A program made the position numbers and the translations under genes. A stretch of 64,000 nucleotides of DNA from Serpula lacrymans var. lacrymans S7.9 (taxonomy: Eukaryota; Basidiomycota; Agaricomycetes; Boletales; Serpulaceae), in the NCBI RefSeq assembly GCF_000218685.1, contig NW_006763296.1, positions 1,632,907-1,696,906 of the forward strand. Direction: 5' to 3'. How positions within the stretch are numbered: position 1 is the stretch's first letter; the number at the start of each line of letters is the position of its first letter. Below the pieces are notes generated by a model. That model made no database searches and was not told the DNA's origin. It saw only the letters and a list, made by a program, of their open reading frames with translations. Below are positions 10,398 through 22,684 of the stretch, piece after piece.

Positions 10398-11901
10398 ATG
10401 TCGTTTTTTCAAACCGGAGCATCTACCACAACCACTGCAGCTCTAGACAAGGATATTGAAGTACCGGAGCCGCCGTCTGACTCTATTTCGTCGCTTGCTT
10501 TCTCTTCAGCAGCAGATTACCTAGCTGTAGGAAGCTGGGATAACAATGTTAGTTCAAATTGTATTTGTTGTGAAAAAGTGCTGAGAACCATCACGTTTGT
10601 GCAGGTTCGTTTATATGAAGTTGGGGCCAATGGGCAGACACAGGGGAAAGCTATGTACGGGCACCAAGGGCCAGTACTAAGTGTATGTTGGAATAAGGTT
10701 CGTCATAAGTGACAGTAAAACATAGCTTTATGAATCACTTTAACGTGTGGACACCACAGGAAGGAAATAAAGTGCTCTCAGGCGGCGCAGACAATGCTGC
10801 TCGCATGTTCGACATCACCAACGGCCAGTCTCAGCAAGTCGCCCAACATGATGCGCCTGTAAGAGTCGTCAAGTGGATAGAAACACCTCAAGGTGGAATC
10901 CTTGCAACTGGAAGCTGGGATAAAACCATAAAGGCGGGTTTGGATGCGCTTATCATAGTATTTACTGGTCTGACTCAACAAACTATTGACAAATACAGTA
11001 TTGGGACTTACGAACGCCAAACCCCGTGGCTACAGTACAACTCCCAGAACGCTGCTACAGTATGGACGTACAGTATCCCTTGATGGTTGTTGGCACTGCC
11101 GAACGTCATCTTCAAATATTCAATTTGACTAACCCCAACACACCCTATAAAGTCAGTTCACGCAATACTTCAGGTTCGCTTTACTTATATCCATTATAGA
11201 CAATGATCTCTCCACTTAAGTGGCAAACTCGTGTGGTATCTTGCTTCACCACGTCGCAAAATAGCGGATTCGCAATTGGTAGTATAGAGGGTCGCGTCGC
11301 CATTCAGTAAGTTCTAAAGTGTATGCTTCTCGTAGTCAATATGTGACGACTTCTCTCAGGTACGTTGAAGAAAAAGATTCGTCGTACGTTTTTCCTTCGT
11401 CGTCAGCCATTATCGTCACTAATGTCTGACTAGGAACAATTTCTCTTTTAAATGTCATCGTCGAGACCAAACACCCAACTCCAAGGATCAATCTCTAGTG
11501 TACGCGGTGAACGATATATCTTTCCACCCTGTACACGGAACATTCTCTACTTGTGGTTCGTATGTTTATCGATTTAGTCAAATAGATGTAGTAACGCTTT
11601 TATCATTAGGGTCCGACGGAACCATCCACTTCTGGGACAAAGACGCACGCACCCGGCTAAAAAGTGAGAAACATTATAACCCGGTCTATCTACCTGTTCT
11701 CACAGATCATTTCTAGCGTTCGACGCCTGCCCCGGCCCTATAACTGCGACAACATTCAACCGCAATGGCACCATTTTCGCATATGCCGTGTCTTACGACT
11801 GGTCCAAAGGTCATAGTGGGATGACGCCTGGCCACCCCAACAAACTCATGCTGCATGCATGCAAGGAGGAGGAAGTCAAGAAACGTCCAGCAAAGAAGTA
11901 G
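10398..11901 (+). CDS. RAE1: mRNA export factor Rae1/Gle2 (WD40 protein)
   Basis: Nine exons (10398-10547, 10605-10697, 10760-10933, 10999-11151, 11200-11306, 11360-11383, 11434-11555, 11610-11663, 11717-11901) give 353 residues, the usual size. Rae1/Gle2 is a beta-propeller that binds the GLEBS motif of Nup98 at the nuclear pore and helps export mRNA. Visible repeats include [42 protein letters not shown] and [16 protein letters not shown]. The C-terminus has the diagnostic YDWSKGHSG and GHPNKLMLH. The third intron (10934-10998) starts with GC instead of GT: only AAG|GCGGGT...CAG|TATTGG keeps the frame. The start MSFFQT is the first in-frame ATG of the exon that leads into the propeller. Confidence 0.95.
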
Positions 11902-12300
11902 AATAGGGCATTTTGAGGTAGGACGCGCTGAGCACGTCGTGTCTGTGTTGTTGATGCCATACTCTGATTTGGATTCGCTAGCGTAGCTGTTCTATGAACC
12001 CTCTGTATGAGATGACTGTTCTAGTGTCTCACCGCTGTAGTACTTAGGAATATTTTTAACTGTAACCACGCGAATAGAATTTGGTGGGCAATTGGCGGGT
12101 ATCATAGTTGATATCATACGGAAGTACAGTATAAGGATCTGACAAATCAATCCTAAACTATTACAAAGTGCATCTCCCATGACGTGCAGCAGTTTGTCAT
12201 ACACAGGTGGAATTCAAGTGTGGTTTATATATATAGGATGACTTACATCGAACAGGGGGAAAACAAAATACATTGAGTTCTGTCGATAACCACAATCATC
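11902..12300. other. Spacer between Rae1 and the quinone-oxidoreductase-like gene
   Basis: Gene-free apart from the 3' end signals of Rae1 and the promoter of the next gene. An open frame on the minus strand (11992-12204) has no recognisable content. Confidence 0.5.
12224..12235 (+). promoter_or_regulatory. TATA run upstream of the MDR gene at 12301
   Basis: A 'tttatatatata' stretch lies about 65 bases before the ATG at 12301. Its role as a TATA box is inferred from distance. Confidence 0.4.
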
Positions 12301-13475
12301 ATGCGTGCAGTCGTCTGTCCCCGTGTTCCAATCCCTCCTTCGGGTCTTACATACACCACCAGTCATCCAAAACCCAGTCCAAAGGCGGGACATGTTCTTA
12401 TCAGAGTGAAGGCATTTGGCCTCAACCGCTCTGAGCTACTGACCCGTCAGGGCCATTCACCTGGCCTCAAATTTCCTCGCGTGCTCGGCATCGAGTGTGT
12501 CGGAGAGGTCGCAGACGCAGGTGGAGGTAGTTGGAAGGAGGGCGACGCCGTTGCCGCTATCATGGGCGGTATGGGTAGGCAGTTTGATGGTAAGCTAATA
12601 TGGCCACCTATTAGACGAGTAGTATATGCTAAGCTGGCACTTTTCTAGGCGGGTATGCCGAGTACACTTTGATACCGCATGCTTCCGTATCACCCCCTAT
12701 CATGCTCCCGCCAAGCATAGGATGGGACAAATTTGCCGCCATCCCCGAAACCTTCCTAACAGGTAGGTTAATCCTGATTATCCCTCTTTGATCGACATCA
12801 TAATCGAGATTTACATGAAAAATAGCCTGGGGAACGTTGCAAGATTCGCTGCAACTCAATTCCGAAGACACTCTTCTGCTCAGGGGCGGAACGACCAGTG
12901 TTGGGCTCGCTTGCGCTGCACTCGCCAAGTCATCTCTCTTCAACTGTGCCCATGTGATTTCCACCACTCGTTCAGAGAAGAAAGTCGCAAACATGCGTGC
13001 GAGCGGTGCAGACTATGCACTTATCGACTCTGGATCCATCGCAGACAAAGTCAAAAAGCTCACTGGCGGCAAGGGCGCCACCAAATGCGTCGAGCTTGTC
13101 GGAGGCCCGACGGTTGTCGATTCTTGTGCCAGTTTAGGTCCTGAAGGGGTGATCAGTATGATCGGATGTGTGTCAGGGGAGTGGGTGTGTAAGGAGTTTG
13201 ACGCCATGACGTGCCTTGCGCCAAAGAAAGTGAGTGTGCGATGCTAGATAAAACTAGCAAGATTCTGACCGCGCCTCGTGTAGCACCTTACCATGTTTTC
13301 ATCTGCGACTGTCGATATTTCCACGGCTCCATTACAGTGGATTGTCGACGCTGCAGCCAAGGGAGAGATGCCGCTCAGCCTCGACAAGGTCTTTAAGCTG
13401 GAGCAGGCGAGTGAAGCGCATGCCTACATGGAAGCTAACAGCGCAGCTGGGAAAGTGGTTTGTATGATTGATTAA
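12301..13475 (+). CDS. Quinone oxidoreductase-like MDR enzyme (zinc-independent)
   Basis: Four exons (12301-12589, 12649-12762, 12826-13229, 13284-13475) give 332 residues. The order of motifs matches NADPH:quinone oxidoreductase-type MDR proteins: FGLNRSELLTRQGHSPG, then LGIECVGEV, a GroES domain, then LLLRGGTTSVGLACAALAK in the nucleotide-binding fold, and AGKVVCMID at the very end. No zinc-binding GHE motif is present. It probably reduces a quinone or enone with NADPH in the cytosol. It is not closely related to the MDR gene at 5315-6934, so this is not a local duplication. Confidence 0.87.
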
Positions 13476-13741
13476 GGTGACATCTGCAGAGTTGCATGGT
13501 TAAAAAACAAATGAAGTGTACCCCAAATGAAATGTAATTGTATCCATTTTTCATCGATGATCATCCTCTCCCAGATGAAGTTAGGTTGTATTCACTCTCG
13601 AATATACAAGGTCAATATATCGGTATGCAATGATAATAGTAACAAATTAGCTGTATCAATGGTAAGGATTCCGAATATATATAAATCGTAACGAACATGG
13701 CACTGTTTTCCCCACTTATACGGAGGATATCGCGTCTATTC

Positions 13742-14871
13742 TCATTGCATCTTCTTTACCTCCGTCTCATGCGAGTCTGCCACTTCTAATAGTGGATCTA
13801 GTTGCGACTCCGGTTGACGGTACGAGCCACCAACGCGATCAGCCCATGTGAAATACTGTAATCAAGATATCAGATAAATCGGAATTATCAGATTACGACG
13901 GTAGAAAACATACTTGGCCATAGTTCACGGTGAAATAAAGGTGGTGTAGAGTGTGATGTGCAGGTCCATTAATGACCTTTTCGAGGAAATGGCCGGTTAT
14001 CATATCTGAATCATGAATCTGACGTGATAGAAGCCATATGTCATTTAATGTTTACTTTGGCGCTCTATGACGAAACTCCTTACCAGTATGCTCCAAAAGT
14101 TGACGAAGACGAAAAGTGCGAGGTATAGTTTCCGGTGGAGAGGGAACATAAATACGAAAAGATGATATGGAACGGATTGGAGGTATCCATCGACTGGGTG
14201 GAATGCGTAAGAGGCAAATGGCGTAGGAACTGGTGTCGATAACATATCAGCACCATAAATGAAGGGTTGCTGACGAAACTTACTGATCCACTTGTGGTGT
14301 GGTTTGTGGAACGTTTTGTAAAGCATGGGATGATGCAAAATTCGGTGAACCCAGTATACTGAGTAATCTGTGAAAAGCAAGAAACTGCAAGTTGCGATAA
14401 GCCATCAAGATCAGGCCAAGAATAAAAATATATTTACCATGGGATAGATAACCAAAAGTAGGCTGCACCATAGTCGTCTATACTATTATAAAGTTTGGAG
14501 TAGCCCATTACTTCAGCTTGAAACCATGGTAGTGTAAGAAGCATCATCCAAGGAAACGACCGCAGGCTGGTTTGAATTTCGAGTTTTACTTGATTTTTCA
14601 AGAAACGCGGATGCCGCATCATGTCATGGTTGAATATAAACTGGTAGGAGAGACCAGCAAAAATGAAGTATAGGCAGTGAATGCCGATGAGAGTGAGGAC
14701 AACGAGAGATATCAATTGTCTGCCTATATGGTCACGTGGCCATGCAGAGACGGGGTCGACTGCGAGGGGTATAGATGATGAATTAGAGTAGGGCGAGACG
14801 TGACGTGGGAGGACATTGGCCCAAACTCTGTCAAGGAAATACTCGTTTGAAATGTCGAGGATAATGTCCAT
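13742..14871 (-). CDS. ERG3: C5-sterol desaturase (Erg3 family)
   Basis: Five exons (14871-14438, 14384-14284, 14229-14084, 14018-13914, 13855-13742) give 299 residues. The protein belongs to the fatty acid hydroxylase superfamily and would introduce the C5(6) double bond in ergosterol synthesis in the ER membrane. All three histidine boxes are visible: HRILHH, HKPHH and HHTLHH, in the order and spacing of sterol desaturases, with [20 protein letters not shown] before the last one. Several hydrophobic segments flank them. The start [11 protein letters not shown] is chosen because family members begin this way; an upstream in-frame ATG at 14967 would add 32 residues that look unrelated. The length is slightly short for the family, so the exact ends deserve a check. 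Confidence 0.88.
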
Positions 14872-15396
14872 TTTTTCGCAACTCGAATATACGATTAACT
14901 GGATACCTTTGAGGGGTAAGGAACCAGGTTGACGACGGTAGAAATTGGACGGAACCACCGAAACCATTTTGCCGCATGCCTGGCTTTATATGCGATCGGG
15001 AAATACATCAGACCACTTTTTTTTTTGCCACCCTGCCGGAACCGGAAGAGATAAGATTACAAATGGACCTCACTTACGTAACGACCTATTTGTGGAAGGT
15101 CTTTTGGTTGGCCTCCGCGTTGAGCTGCATTCATGATGTGGGCTGATTCCAAATTGTCTACCCACGCTTTTCGCTTTTGCCTTCAGAACACGAGGGCGTC
15201 ATATGATAGAACATTGGCTCCGCAGCCGCATAGGAGAAATATGGTACTGCCTTCTACTTTGATGTGACCTCCTTCTCTGTCTCCTTCTCGCCTGAAGCCA
15301 TGGTGACACGGTCGCCTTATGGAGAGCCTGGATATCCTTTTACGGTCTTGCCATATGCAGCCAAGGGATAAATTTTTCAAATCACTGATTCAACAT
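14872..15396. other. Spacer upstream of Erg3
   Basis: Gene-free apart from the Erg3 promoter. It contains a T run near 15019-15030. Open frames here are short and have no recognisable content. Confidence 0.5.
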
Positions 15397-15476
15397 GGGC
15401 ATTTGGCACAGTGGTAGCGCGCACGCTTTGCATCTTCGCTTGCGTGAGGTCCAGGGTTCAATCCCCTGAATGTCCA
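15397..15476 (+). tRNA. tRNA-Ala(TGC) with an 8-base intron
   Basis: The cloverleaf has acceptor stem GGGCATT/AATGTCC, discriminator A, anticodon stem CACGC/GCGTG and T arm CAGGG TTCAATC CCCTG. The anticodon loop reads TT TGC A, then an 8-base intron, then T, so the intron sits one base after the anticodon. The third acceptor pair is G-U (G3-U70), the classical alanine identity element. A12 in the D stem faces C, a single mismatch. T runs follow the gene. The mature length is 72 without CCA. Confidence 0.9.
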
Positions 15477-16922
15477 ATCTTTTTGATTATGTTGCATTTC
15501 CACCGCAACTAGCTCTTTTTGCCAACATGATGTTTTCGTGAGCGCATGTCTCCCAGTTCATGCGAAGTTGCAGCCGCATCGTTGCTTAGCCGTGTATTAC
15601 ACGCGTTGAACATTCATCAGCGTGCTTAAGAATACAGGGTGTACGGCCCAAGTTCTCCGCCTCGAGGACGCTGCTGACTCGTGCTTCGCAAAGTGGAACG
15701 ACACGATAAATTAATTGGGATGTCGTTATCCATAGCCCTAGTTATCGTCATCCAATAAGCCATAGGAAACCTACATGCACGTATGTGCTGAGTAAGAAGA
15801 CTGTGATATTGTAAAACCGCGGGTCTTTGTCAGATCGTGAGACCTGTGAGAGTATGCATGTGTTTCTCACAACGCAATCATACGAGCTCCTGCAATCGTT
15901 CAACATTTCCTGGCATCATCCAGAATCATGTTTGATGCTTGTCACTGAAGGTAGCAAGCTCGTGCGATGTAGCGCTTAGAAACCACTCACCGGCACTGTT
16001 CCTCCATCCACATTGCTCTCATGACCCGTATTCGGAATTTTATGAGTCCTTCCAGAACTTCCTTTGATCCGGAAAGATAATAACCATTCATATAGGGCAT
16101 ATGGCATATATATCTCCCTGATACCATGAGATTATAAGTATATCTTGTTTGAACTCTGGCAGCTTCTCCGAGGCGGATTCGGGATATGCAATCGCCAGGG
16201 GTGCCCTGGAGGTGATGGATAGGCAAGAGTGATTAGCCTATGGAACGGGGACTTCAGCCTCCAATCAATATAATTGTGAGATACAAGGCGATTTCCTTTG
16301 CTTACATTGCCTAGTCTCAGCTCAGAAGGCCCAGATTGTATTTGTTCGTGTGTTCGACACTCTAAGTTTTCAGGTCTATATGTAGCTTGGTTAAGATGAA
16401 AACCAAGAGTCTCTTACGCAAGTGCATACTCATCCATGATCATGATAGGTAGTAGCCAGCCAGAATTTCAAGAACCTGGTTGTCATTTTACCTTTAGCGG
16501 GTGCTTAGCTTTGTTCACTGTTAAAAAATCAGTATCAGCATCTTAAAAATTCGATTAACCAAGGCTAACCTTTTCTCGTTCTCGTAGTACTTGGCTACAA
16601 ATATCAGCGTATTGTAACTCAAAAGGAGCCTGAGGGTGTTGCTTATCCTAGGCAGTCTGTAATTCTAACCAGTCACTGAAGCTAATCAGCTCATAGGGTC
16701 GATTTTATGTTTTTTGAATTTACTGTGTGTCCAGTAGTCGTATGAAAACTTCTCTTCTGTCTGAATTGTTGTAACAGTCAAGATCTGGTTCAAGTTATTG
16801 CAAAGCTTCAGCCACTGCGGCGCACAGTTACTGGGTGGCAGTGCACTTGCCAATTCAAGCATCCACAAAATTTCTATCGTGTATCGCCATCGACGTCGAC
16901 GAATCCCGTTAGTTTCAGCAAA
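15477..16922. other. 1.4 kb without a supportable gene
   Basis: Between tRNA-Ala and eIF3e I see no gene. The open frames at 15987-16226 and 16686-16868 (both minus) are short, with no recognisable motif and no good splice extension. The last 200 bases should contain the eIF3e promoter. Confidence 0.5.
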
Positions 16923-18539
16923 ATGGCTGAATACGACCTCTCAAAAACGATAATATCGTATCTGGATCGTCACTTGGCGTTTCCACTGCTCGCTCACCTC
17001 GTGGAGACCAAGCATTTCCCAGTAGAACAAGTTCAGGAAGCCCAGTATGAGCTTGCGAAAGGCACGAACATGGTGGATTATGCGCTCAACTTGTTTGAGC
17101 AGCTTCATCCTGATGAGGAGATTCCTGCTGGTGCGTATCCTTGTTAAATTCTTTATGAATGAGATCTCAGCTTTACGTTCGATAATTCGATAGAATTCTC
17201 TGGCAAGCGAGAGAAAGCTGTATCAACAAATGAGCGGTTGCAACAGGAGGCTCAGGCTGTTTTGGATGTGATTGAAAACCCAGAGGTCGCACAGGCACTG
17301 CGCCAGGATAAGAACCAAAATCTGCAGTATCTTAAGGATAACTACAACGTACGTCTAATTTTTTCAAAAACAGCCAAGCCTCGTTTCGCCGACGTCTTCC
17401 CTAATATAGCTTACACTGGAGCAAATAACTGCGCTATACAACTTTGGCCAATTCCAATATACGTACGGAAACTACAGTGGTGCTGCTGACTATCTTTACC
17501 ATTTCCGCGTCCTCTCAACTGACAACGAACTCAACACTTCTGCGCACTGGGGCAAGCTCGCTTCCGATATCCTGATCGGAAAATGGGATACGGCCCTCGA
17601 GGAACTCAACAACTTACGAGATGTCATCGACTCGCGTGCCCCATCATCGCTGCTGACGGCTTCAACTGAGCCTGCAGCACTTACCCAACTACACTCCAGG
17701 ACATGGCTCGTTCACTGGTCACTTTTCGTCTACTTCAACCACCCACAAGGGCGGGCGCTCCTCCTGGAAACTTTCCTCTCCCCTACGTACCTGAATACGA
17801 TCCAGACGTCCTGTCCATGGATTCTTCGCTACCTGGCAACAGCGGCTATCCTTTCACGAAAATCGTCTGCTGGTGGCGCAGGTGCATCCTCCCGAGTGCG
17901 GCATTCGATACGTGAGATTGTCAAGGTGATCCAAACAGAAGAGTACCAGTACCAAGATCCCGTGACGTCGTTCTTGAAAGAACTTTATGTCAATTTCGAC
18001 TTTGAGGCCGCACAGCGCGAACTGGTGCTTGCCGAGCGGGTCATCGGCGATGACTTCTTCTTAGGAGATTTCCGAGAAGAATTCTTGGACAACGCTCGTT
18101 ACTTCATCAGTGAAGCATACTGCCGTATACACCAGAGAATTGACATTGGGTGGGTGCCTCCTGTTGCTTTACAAATACTTACGTCTGAAGTTTCATCTCA
18201 GCGACCTATCTGAGCGACTTAACCTTTCCCGAGATGAAGGCGAGAAATGGATTGTCAATCTCATTCGCGAGACTCGTATGGGTGCGGATGCCAAGATCGA
18301 TCTCGAAAAGGTTCGCATCTTCCAGCTGATCGTGATATGATTCACATTAAAAGACTTTTTGGCTACAGAATGTGATTGAGATCCATCGCACCGCCCTACC
18401 GGTTTATCAATCAGTCATTGAGAAGACACGCGGTCTGGCTTTCCGTACGCAAGCCATGGGAGCAGGGATCACTCGTTCGCAACAGGTGAGTAGTCAGAAG
18501 AATGAGGCCCAACCTGCGGTAGTGGAGGGGGCACGGTGA
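16923..18539 (+). CDS. INT6: Translation initiation factor eIF3 subunit e (Int6)
   Basis: Five exons (16923-17130, 17194-17348, 17410-18149, 18202-18310, 18369-18539) give 460 residues, the usual size. Subunit e is a PCI-domain scaffold of the eIF3 complex in the cytoplasm and bridges to eIF4G. The N-terminus [20 protein letters not shown] is the family signature. Further hallmarks are [21 protein letters not shown] '[13 protein letters not shown]', and the C-terminal PCI part with [20 protein letters not shown] and AKIDLEK. The last codons after 18485 read through a possible donor site (CAG|GTGAGT) to TGA at 18539; an alternative C-terminus by splicing there is possible. Confidence 0.95.
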
Positions 18540-18917
18540 TGTTGAGGCAGTATGCAGTGTAGTATGTACCTTCTTAATTGGTGTACCAAAAGCTTTTTAG
18601 CAAGCATTCTCTGTCTTTTCCCTGCTATATATGCTTCACGGTCCAGCCTCACGAGCAAGCACTGCTTCGGATTTGTCGACAATTGTTCCGAGTTATTTGA
18701 TTCATTTCCTGGAACTAATGTCTGAAGGTCTTCCTATTGTTGTAAACAGTGTCCGAATGTAGTACTACTAGCTACGGTAAACATCCATCACTGGAGCGAG
18801 AGTATCTTATAAATAGTGTAGAGAGGGTACTGATATCACGTTAGTCCTACGAGCCAGTGGTGCTATTACTAAAAAAACACAAGGATAAACAAAGCGAAAA
18901 GTGCGATAGCTAGCTAC
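18540..18917. other. Spacer between convergent genes (eIF3e and aspartic protease)
   Basis: The two genes end towards each other here, so this stretch should hold both 3' untranslated regions. I see no further feature. Confidence 0.5.
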
Positions 18918-21279
18918 TTATATAAAAAGGAAATTTAGTCCGACAATAGCAAACAGCGTCGTAAACGTGCATGAGAACGCAAGCACGAGCCTCGAGACAC
19001 GCAGGCTCTCCCCGCTGCTCCAACCGGGAGGCAAGCCGAGAGTCACCGAAGGCTGCGAGACGTGCGAGGTCGATGTATATACGGCGCCATCTGCATTAGT
19101 CACAACAAACGTCACCACATCCTCGACCACAGGCAGAGCCGTTGCATTGATGAGGCGCGTGCCTATGATCTCACTATATGTACTGGTTGCGAGTCCGGCA
19201 GTCACGATTTCTCCAAGATATGCAGGAACGGAGGTAGCGAATGTGTAGGGTGGTGTTGTGTAGGTTGGTGTCGAGAGTAGGTAGTTAGGAAGCGTGGTTG
19301 CTACGGTGGCAGATTCGGAAGAGAAGAATGAATCGAGTGCCGCCACAGATTCCACTGGCGCTGAGGCGTTATTTTGAGGGTATAATCCGATCATGGGAGG
19401 TTCTTTTGAATCAATGCCATAACTGTGAAAATATAGTTAGCAAATACGTTACCCTCTGAATGAGAACGATCTACCTGAAAATAGAGTAAACCGTTCGCAG
19501 AAAAGGCGTTCCTTAAGAAGTAATGGTATGAATATGATCAACAAAAACGTTTATCTCTCGGCGTTACCCTACCTAATTGCCAATCAACGCCATCAGAGCT
19601 CGGTGGTAAAGCTTTTGGCCATGCAAGGCAAAGTTCAGGGTTCCCTTCTGCAGGCCCTATTAAGTAGTCTGATGGTTGAAGAACGAAGACCTGATCCGAG
19701 CTTCTCCATAGTCAGTATTCACTTCCGACACCTAAGAGAAATGTGAAATACCTAAAGCTGAAGGACATCGTTGCAGAAGAATCGCATGGAACGACCCATT
19801 GGCCGCCTACCGTGACCACAGGCATCAGATTCGCTCCAAAGGGGGATGTGCATTTTGCTTACTTTCATCGACAAGACGACTGTCAGGAAATGACGAGAAC
19901 AATCGAGTAACCTGGATAAAATTGTTTGTTACCAAGAAAAGATACTATGAACCAATAGACCTACATCCTGGTAAGGACCGTATATACCTGAGGTCCCACT
20001 GAGATAATATCAGTAATTGAAGTATAGATATATAATGCCCACACCTACACGTCTATTAGTGCGATGGAGGAGTTATCAGTAGGACCGGGGTAAGTTGGTA
20101 TAGGGGTGAATGTGCTTCCGTTCACCTGGTATGATGAGAAGATGAAGACGAAAAGCAAGTAGCTCTGAGACTCACTGCGAAACTCTTGAGCTGAATAGCC
20201 CAATAGAAGTAACCTGAAGTTGTTTCATTTCCTAGTGGTCCGAATGGAACTACTTCGCTCCAGAAAATGTTGCTGACATTTTGGACGATTGAAGCATCAA
20301 TAGCACCTGCCATTCGATGAGTTACGAACATTTTGCGTACATATTGCAATGTTAAAAAAACATAGAAGACCTGCTTACCAACAGCAAGAGTACCAGATGA
20401 ATTCCTAGTAAGGCTCAGTCCGAAAACTGGGTAATCGAGTATTCCATGTTCTGCTAGGGTTGACAAGAAAGGCGTGGCTGAAATTCGATATGTGATTAAT
20501 CAAGGGCCAAGCAAGGTTCATCTGCGACTAACCATTCGACGTAGAATAATATATCTCAGATAACCGCGGGAAACCAAGTCCGAGAACACCACTGATCTGA
20601 TCGTCCATAGTGACATTGGAATTTGTCACCACACCTTTAAACCATGCATATATCAGTAGACATTACTTGGACAATCATAATGACGCCAACCAAATGCCTG
20701 ATCGTGAGCCGTCACGTTTGCAAAATATATCGATTCTCTTGCAACAAATCCAGATGCAGCTGAGAATGTGAGACTAATTAGAGGTGGACACGCTTTGTAC
20801 ATGTGGCATCATGAGCGTACCGGTGGTATCAGAGTAGCTCAAGTTGAATAGAGTAGCATTGTTGTTGACAGAAGCAAAGGTCGGACTATTATAATTGAGA
20901 GGGTAGCGCGGTACAGATGTGCATGTTTGTGTCGAACAATCTGTGGACATGAGCCATAGGTCTGATGAGCCAGTATCAAGTCCAACGCGAAAGCTAATAT
21001 CTCCAGCTTGAAGCACTACATAGTAAGTCCTGCGGTGAAGATGCGCAGCGTTGACTACCTGAACATGCATGGAGAAGACATCACTCACTGTCCGTCGTCT
21101 GAAAGAGCTACTGGCGAGATTCCAAAGCTGTTGGGAACGGAGGTGTTTTGTTGGAGCTGTTGGCGCGCACGCAGACGACTGTTTAGCAACGAGGTTTCCG
21201 GTGATCTTTCCCCGTATTGCAAAGCAGATGCTAGGTGGAATACAGAGGTTATGGCGATAAGAAATAACGGAAGCCACAT
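18918..21279 (-). CDS. Aspartic protease (pepsin family A1) with signal peptide and C-terminal hydrophobic tail
   Basis: Thirteen exons (21279-21089, 21029-20821, 20759-20691, 20634-20533, 20477-20379, 20306-20176, 20125-20049, 19998-19965, 19911-19863, 19806-19752, 19703-19573, 19511-19475, 19422-18918) give 562 residues. A signal peptide MWLPLFLIAITSVFHLASA opens the protein. The first active-site motif is VGLDTGSSDLWL. The second, at the exon 7/8 join, reads ALIDVGTSGIYGP, so the usual DTG/DSG is DVG. A Ser/Thr-rich stretch and a hydrophobic end (about 22 residues) suggest a GPI anchor or single membrane segment, as in yapsin-like fungal proteases. It probably acts at the cell surface or in the secretory path. 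Whether the DVG form is active is unclear. Confidence 0.88.
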
Positions 21280-21553
21280 GATGGATCCTTCTGGTCAAGA
21301 TGTCGGTGCAAACAGCATTCGTAGAAAGCGACCGTCGTTGCGCTGGGAAAGGGACGAGAATAAGGACCCACGTTAAAAGACAGAATAACTCAGGAACTGA
21401 GGCTAAGAAAAGCATAAAATCAGAGATGGCTGCGCATAGACGCGGGGTTGTAATGCAACTGAACGGGATAGACGCCGGATCCGTGTCACCTGCCAGTGGG
21501 AATGCCGTGCTCGGTGGCAACAGCGCTCAGTGCTCCTCTAGTACTCTTTTCAG

Positions 21554-22684
21554 ATGGCATCTCCAGAACGACAAGAGCTCATTCGCAGTGCTGTATCGTT
21601 CCTTTCTGATATCAAAGTATGTGGTTTATCAACTTGTAGCCTCCAATCCGGCACTCATTTGGCGTCAAAGACCCAGCAGGCACCTTTAGCTCAGCGAATT
21701 CAGTTTCTCCAAGCCAAAGGTTTGACAGGCCCTGAAATCGACGATGCCCTAAAATTAGCGGGAAATAACCAAACGCCCCCTCCACAATATGTCCAATACC
21801 CCCCTGACTATGCGCGCTCTCCGTACATGGGTCCTCCCACAGCGCACAGATGGGATTGGAGAGACTACTTCGTACGTCTGATGTATGATGAGTGCAGCAC
21901 ACTGACAGATGTATGATTCAGATAGCATCCGTCGTCGCGGGGAGCACTGCACTTGGTGCTTATACGCTGCTCAAGGTACGTTCCACTGCCAGTGTTTTTG
22001 GGCAGCTGAACAGGACATCAATCATCTCAGAAATATCTTCTCCCCCATCTTTGGTCGCCAACGACAAACGCGTACATAGAGGATCGGGATGCATTGGACG
22101 TGCATTTTGATGCTGCTGAGGCCTTGTTGAAGGAAATACAAGCCGAAACCGTTGCCGTCCGGACTGCAGTAGAGGAGCAGAAGGAAAGAGTCGATAAAGT
22201 GACTCAAGAAGTAGATGCTGTCGTGCAAGAATTGCGAGAAGGTGAGACGAAGACAAGGGATGAAATGCGAGAAATAAAAGACGAGGTTCAGAACGTGCGC
22301 GAAATGCTCCCCAAGGTACTTTTCTACCGCTGCATTTCGCTCTTTTCCCCCTAAGCTCATTATTGAAACCAGATGATCGAGAAAAATAAGGAAGTACAGA
22401 AACAGTCGCTTTCCGAACTTCAGCAAGAGGTCAAGTCGATGAAGGCACTGCTACTTAGTCGCGGGTCCGGCCCAATGTCCAGCTCTAACTCCGCACCTCT
22501 CTCGTCCATTCCGGCCAGACCTTCATTACCAGTATGGCAGCTGGCAGCCGCTTCATCTGCTTCTGGTACGGACCTGGCTTCTACTCCTGGTTCTTTGCCA
22601 GACACAAGTCCCTTCTCTGTTCCTCCCGTGCTACCAAACGGAAAAGGCAAAGAAGTAGAATTACCATCTTCCGTCTCGTCATAG
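21554..22684 (+). CDS. PEX14: Peroxisomal membrane protein Pex14 (docking peroxin)
   Basis: Five exons (21554-21616, 21671-21871, 21922-21975, 22031-22315, 22373-22684) give 304 residues. The N-terminal domain MASPERQELIRSAVSFLSD and APLAQRIQFLQAKGLTGPEI is the Pex5-binding Pex14 fold. It is followed by a Pro-rich linker, a hydrophobic segment (IASVVAGSTALGAYTLLK), then a long coiled coil (about residues 120-230) and a Ser/Pro-rich tail. Pex14 with Pex13 forms the docking site for cargo receptors at the peroxisome membrane. The gene is divergent from the aspartic protease, with 274 bases between start codons. Confidence 0.93.

Noticed and set aside
14872..14967. Longer N-terminus for Erg3 from the ATG at 14967
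   Set aside because: The extra 32 residues do not resemble Erg3 N-termini, while [11 protein letters not shown] does.
21008..21376. Plus-strand open frame over the protease start
   Set aside because: Lies antisense to the signal peptide exon of the aspartic protease, which is supported by splicing and motifs.
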